NCBI GenBank assembly: GCA_900763245.1
Contig: CAAFJQ010000018.1
Coordinates: 1-7,003 of the forward strand
Reading direction: 5' to 3'
Length of the DNA stretch: 7,003 nt
From: Bacilli bacterium
Lineage (GTDB): Bacteria; Bacillota_I; Bacilli_A; RFN20; CAG-288
Part shown: piece by piece, positions 4,677-7,003 of the stretch
Layout of the letters: every line of letters begins with the position of its first letter
How positions within the stretch are numbered: position 1 is the first letter of the stretch
Notes under the pieces: model-generated
Told to the model about the DNA's origin: nothing
Databases searched by the model: none
Seen by the model: the letters and a program-made list of their open reading frames with translations, nothing else
Made by a program: the position numbers and the translations under genes

Positions 4677-6746
4677 TTATTTCACCTTGAGCAATCTAAT
4701 GTCATCAATGTTGATTGTTGCGCTGGAACTTCCCTCTTTGTAATTAAGGGCAATTCTTGTTGTGTCATTGGCACCAGGAATTTCAAAACGGAATGTCTGT
4801 AACTTGTAATCGATAGAGACGGCATCCTTGTTTTCGATATTCTTCCATGTGGATCCAGAGTCAGTAGAATAGGAGACATAGACATGAGAACCGAAAGCAT
4901 GTGCGCCGAATGTAGCTAACTTGAACTCGACAATAGAGAAGGAGAAATCCTGCTCCAAACGAATTGCGCCAGACTGAGACTGGTCGCCAGCTTTTTGTTT
5001 CAATCTAGCTGCAAACAAACCATTTCTGTGATCGCTGCCATCGCCACCGATCAAACAGTTGTTGAAATGCCAATTAGTCTTAGGATTGCCAAGGGAGAGT
5101 AAATCATTGCCAGAATAACTAGGCTTCTCATTACTGACATTGCCCTGTCTGTCTTCGTTCAAGGTGCAGTCTTCAAAGTCAAGTGTGTTGACAACTTCCA
5201 ATTTGGAATCATCCTTCGGGAAAACAGTGACAACGAACTTCTTTGTCGCCTTTGCTGCGTTGACCTGTAAGGTTGCAGTCAAAGTGACATCGACCATATC
5301 ATCACCATGGGTGATGGTTCCATCGTTCTTAATGACAGCACTATTGGATTCCCAAGTGATTGTAGAACCAGGGATGCTCTCAAGTGTTGTAGGAAGAGTT
5401 GCTTTCTTATCTTCGGCAGTATAGGTTGTTTTGATTTCCAAAGACTTGATGAAGGTGTCAACTTTTTCCTGATCAGTCAATTCTTTGACTGTGACATCAG
5501 AAGGTTTTAAGATTTTAATCTGCGGATTGCCACCCTTTCCATAGCCGAAGCAATTCATATATCCCTTGAAGGAGAACTTCTGTCCGACACTTGCAGCTTT
5601 GAACATCGTTTCAAATGCAGCAAAGTCTTCTTTGGTCATATTCTTAGGATCAATTCTGACATTGCTTGTTTTTTCGCCGAACTTAAATCCAACACTATAG
5701 GCCTTAGTGTACTTAGTAGGAAGTTCAGCGATTTCTGCATCATTCAAATGAACGATACCGCCCTGATAAGAAGCCATTGCAGCATTATCGCTGAAATTAA
5801 GGTCGGCTAAATCAGTATCGACATATTCGACTTTTTCATCGACCTTTGTAAGTTTCTCTAAAGAACTCAATTCATGAGCGTTGTTGGCAATAGCCTTCTT
5901 GCCGCAGACTTCATAGGTAGAACCGACGGCAGGAATTCCAAGGGCAACGGGCTGCATATAAACAAAGACACCGGCCTTTCCGTTACTTAAATAATAAGAA
6001 ATGGTTTCTTCATTCTGAGAAACAATGGCAGTGCAGGTTCCTCTGACTTTGACAGCAGCCTTAGATTCTGCAGCTAAATATTCATCAATAGTAGAAACCT
6101 TGAGAGTTTCCCAATCAGTAGTAGGTTCGGGTGTAGGAGTTTCTTCGGCCTTGACGGTGAACTGCTTTTCAGCTTTGATTGTAGCATCAACCTTACTGGT
6201 TGCAGTGACCTTGACAGTACCAGCCTTAAGAGCCTTTAATCCACCGGCAACATTGACAGAAGCGACTTCAGCATTGTCAACAGACCAGGTGACATCATTA
6301 CTTGCGTTTTCAGGAGTTGCTCTGACAGCAAGCTGAACAGTTTCGTTAACTTTAAGCTCTGTTTTTGTCGTGACGATTTCCAAAGAAGTCAACTTAACTT
6401 CGGCAAGTGCCTTTTCAATTGTCAAAGCGGCAGTTGCTTTGATGGCTTCATCAACATAGGAAGTAGCGACGACATTGACATTACCTTCTTTGACAGCAGT
6501 TAAGACACCTTCATCAGTAATGTTTGCTTCACCTGTGACAGGTGCAACAGTCCATTTGACCTTCTGGACAGCGTCTTCCGGCATGACAAGTGCAGAGAAT
6601 TTCAAGGTCTCTCCGACTTTGATAGACTGCTTGTCGCCTTCAGCTTTGATCGTAATTCCGACAGGGTTCGGTGCTTTCTTTTCACATCCGGATAAAGCCA
6701 AGACACCTAAGAGCAGAGCGATTGTTAAACGACTTTTTCTTTTCAT
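4677..6746 (-). CDS. Multidomain secreted lipoprotein: Big2 x2, OB-fold-like x2, Ig-like, jelly-roll-like
   Basis: Large surface lipoprotein with no recognisable catalytic site. The signal peptide ends in a classic lipobox, LSG-C21. Two Big2 Ig-like domains follow (about 29-112 and 117-200), then a proline/threonine linker (203-210). Residues about 213-305 resemble the YhcR-type OB fold (STIDEYLAA, VKVRGTCTAIV, YYLSNGKAGVFVY). Residues about 325-420 look like a second, diverged OB unit (SVGFKFGEKTSNVRID, GQKFSFKGYMNCFGYGKGGN). Residues about 423-510 fit an atrophied bacterial Ig domain (ATLPTTL...STITWESNSAVIKNDGTIT). Residues 517-689 resemble a jelly-roll carbohydrate-binding or MAM-like module (NTLDFEDC..., VYVSYSTDSGSTWKNI, ININDDIRLL-like end). 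The ATG at 6746 has a strong ribosome site, AAGGAGG (6752-6758). It heads an operon with the MBL lipoprotein, so it may present substrate or wall binding sites to that enzyme. Domain borders are approximate. Confidence 0.88.
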   Translation of the reverse strand: MKRKSRLTIALLLGVLALSGCEKKAPNPVGITIKAEGDKQSIKVGETLKFSALVMPEDAVQKVKWTVAPVTGEANITDEGVLTAVKEGNVNVVATSYVDEAIKATAALTIEKALAEVKLTSLEIVTTKTELKVNETVQLAVRATPENASNDVTWSVDNAEVASVNVAGGLKALKAGTVKVTATSKVDATIKAEKQFTVKAEETPTPEPTTDWETLKVSTIDEYLAAESKAAVKVRGTCTAIVSQNEETISYYLSNGKAGVFVYMQPVALGIPAVGSTYEVCGKKAIANNAHELSSLEKLTKVDEKVEYVDTDLADLNFSDNAAMASYQGGIVHLNDAEIAELPTKYTKAYSVGFKFGEKTSNVRIDPKNMTKEDFAAFETMFKAASVGQKFSFKGYMNCFGYGKGGNPQIKILKPSDVTVKELTDQEKVDTFIKSLEIKTTYTAEDKKATLPTTLESIPGSTITWESNSAVIKNDGTITHGDDMVDVTLTATLQVNAAKATKKFVVTVFPKDDSKLEVVNTLDFEDCTLNEDRQGNVSNEKPSYSGNDLLSLGNPKTNWHFNNCLIGGDGSDHRNGLFAARLKQKAGDQSQSGAIRLEQDFSFSIVEFKLATFGAHAFGSHVYVSYSTDSGSTWKNIENKDAVSIDYKLQTFRFEIPGANDTTRIALNYKEGSSSATINIDDIRLLKVK
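4683..4688 (-). promoter_or_regulatory. Ribosome site of the MBL lipoprotein inside the upstream gene
   Basis: AAGGTG on the minus strand lies 8 bases before the ATG at 4674 and forms part of the last lysine-valine codons of the upstream lipoprotein gene. With only 2 bp between the stop and the next start, ribosomes finishing the first protein can reinitiate on the second. This suggests the two proteins are made in linked amounts. Confidence 0.6.
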
Positions 6747-6771
6747 AAGTTCCTCCTTAGTTTGAAAAAAT

Positions 6772-6824
6772 CCCAGTTACTTCTTGGGGACCATGTTCAA
6801 GACATGATAAGGGGTAAAAGTAAC
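6772..6824 (-). promoter_or_regulatory. Structured leader of the lipoprotein operon
   Basis: Within the predicted ~93-nt leader, GTTACTT (6776-6782 on the plus strand) pairs perfectly with AAGTAAC (6818-6824). This encloses a second perfect hairpin, CATGT/ACATG (6792-6796 with 6802-6806, 5-nt loop). On the minus strand a short CCCA/TGGG hairpin (6785-6788 with 6772-6775) followed by A-T6 could form instead of the outer stem, because one arm of the outer stem lies in its loop. That arrangement resembles a weak attenuator. The short stem is only 4 bp, so this is tentative. Confidence 0.35.
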
Positions 6825-6826
6825 AA

Positions 6827-6842
6827 GACGTTTAATAACGTC
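6827..6842. promoter_or_regulatory. Palindrome at the operon start site, possible operator
   Basis: GACGTT (6827-6832) and AACGTC (6837-6842) form a perfect 6-bp inverted repeat around TAAT. It covers the expected transcription start of the lipoprotein operon (near 6839) and begins 4 bases after the -10 box. That is a classic position for a repressor site. Alternatively it could be the first hairpin of the leader RNA. Confidence 0.4.
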
Positions 6843-6845
6843 ATT

Positions 6846-6874
6846 ATTGTACCTTGTTAAAGCGTAAGCGTCAA
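6846..6874 (-). promoter_or_regulatory. Sigma-A-type promoter of the lipoprotein operon
   Basis: On the minus strand, TTGACG (6869-6874, five of six -35 bases) lies exactly 17 bp before TACAAT (6846-6851, five of six -10 bases). This is the best promoter match in the window. It drives a leader of about 93 nt ahead of the 689-aa lipoprotein gene. The spacer contains a tandem repeat (see the repeat entry). Confidence 0.8.
6860..6871. repeat. Tandem AAGCGT repeat in the promoter spacer
   Basis: Two adjacent copies of AAGCGT (6860-6865 and 6866-6871) lie between, and slightly into, the -35 and -10 boxes of the lipoprotein promoter. Direct half-sites in a spacer can bind a regulator. Two 6-base copies can also arise by chance. 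Confidence 0.4.
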
Positions 6875-6905
6875 TTGGGTCATTAGACAAAACCAACAGT
6901 GAATG

Positions 6906-6935
6906 ATATCCTCCGTCGTATAGGAGGATATTTTT
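6906..6935 (+). promoter_or_regulatory. Hairpin burying the ribosome site of the plus-strand gene
   Basis: ATATCCTCC (6906-6914) and GGAGGATAT (6923-6931) form a perfect 9-bp stem with an 8-nt loop. The 3' arm contains the whole Shine-Dalgarno sequence AGGAGG (6922-6927, its first A in the loop), which lies 9 bases before the ATG at 6937. A T5 run (6931-6935) follows the stem. The element could block translation until it melts or is bound, or act as a small terminator just before the gene. No convincing plus-strand promoter is visible upstream. Confidence 0.6.
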
Positions 6936-6936
6936 C

Positions 6937-7003
6937 ATGATCCATGAACTCACCGAAGAACAACAGGAAATAGTCGATTATGCCAAAGCGTTCGGAGGCA
7001 AAA
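6937..7003 (+). CDS. N-terminus of an unidentified protein (partial)
   Basis: Open frame from an ATG with a strong AGGAGG ribosome site, running off the window after 22 codons. The protein begins MIHELTEEQQEIVDYAKAF. The LTEEQQEIV pattern recalls the N-terminal Q-motif region of superfamily I helicases and also the start of acyl-CoA dehydrogenases; 22 residues cannot decide between these or something else. It is divergent from the lipoprotein operon and shares the 190-bp intergenic region, so common regulation is possible. Confidence 0.6.
   Translation, partial: MIHELTEEQQEIVDYAKAFGGK

Noticed and set aside
4373..4690. 105-aa and similar long frames opposite the lipoprotein genes
   Set aside because: They are antisense shadows of well-supported coding sequence, lack ribosome sites, and have low-complexity composition that follows from the codons of the true genes.

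Overview
The window looks like a piece of a Bacillota (low-GC Firmicutes) chromosome, probably from a Bacilli/Erysipelotrichia-like lineage. The reasons are the moderately AT-rich DNA, strong AGGAGG-type ribosome sites, the dnaD-nth gene pair typical of that phylum, and Gram-positive-style lipoproteins. All tryptophans in the called proteins are TGG-coded and one gene ends in TGA, so the standard code is in use. I cannot name the genus. No rRNA, tRNA, CRISPR array, insertion sequence or phage gene is visible.

All complete genes lie on the minus strand, so transcription runs from high to low coordinates. Positions 1-124 hold the 3' flank of nth, with a 64-nt imperfect palindrome (31-94) that resembles an intrinsic terminator. 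Positions 125-2477 are a housekeeping block: hup (HU nucleoid protein), cca-like tRNA nucleotidyltransferase, dnaD (replication initiation) and nth (endonuclease III). A strong terminator hairpin sits between hup and cca. The cca product is unusual: it has the full catalytic head and neck but lacks the tRNA-binding body and tail domains. A small MazG-type nucleotide pyrophosphohydrolase gene (2669-2995) lies upstream of hup.

Positions 3208-6746 are a two-gene operon of secreted lipoproteins with its own near-consensus promoter (6846-6874), a ~93-nt structured leader and a strong terminator (3127-3165). The first protein (689 aa) carries two Big2 Ig-like domains, two OB-fold-like segments of the kind seen in YhcR-type extracellular nucleases, an atrophied Ig-like domain and a C-terminal jelly-roll-like domain. 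The second (488 aa) carries one Big2 domain and a ComEC-type metallo-beta-lactamase domain with its metal-binding motifs intact. The genes are 2 bp apart and probably translationally coupled. My main hypothesis is that this pair is a surface-anchored system acting on extracellular nucleic acid or another phosphoester. It resembles the outward-facing OB and MBL parts of ComEC without the membrane channel.

A divergent plus-strand gene begins at 6937 and runs off the window. Its Shine-Dalgarno sequence is buried in a perfect 9-bp hairpin followed by a T run, which suggests RNA-level control of its translation or transcription. The 190-bp divergent intergenic region (6747-6936) is the densest regulatory stretch in the window.
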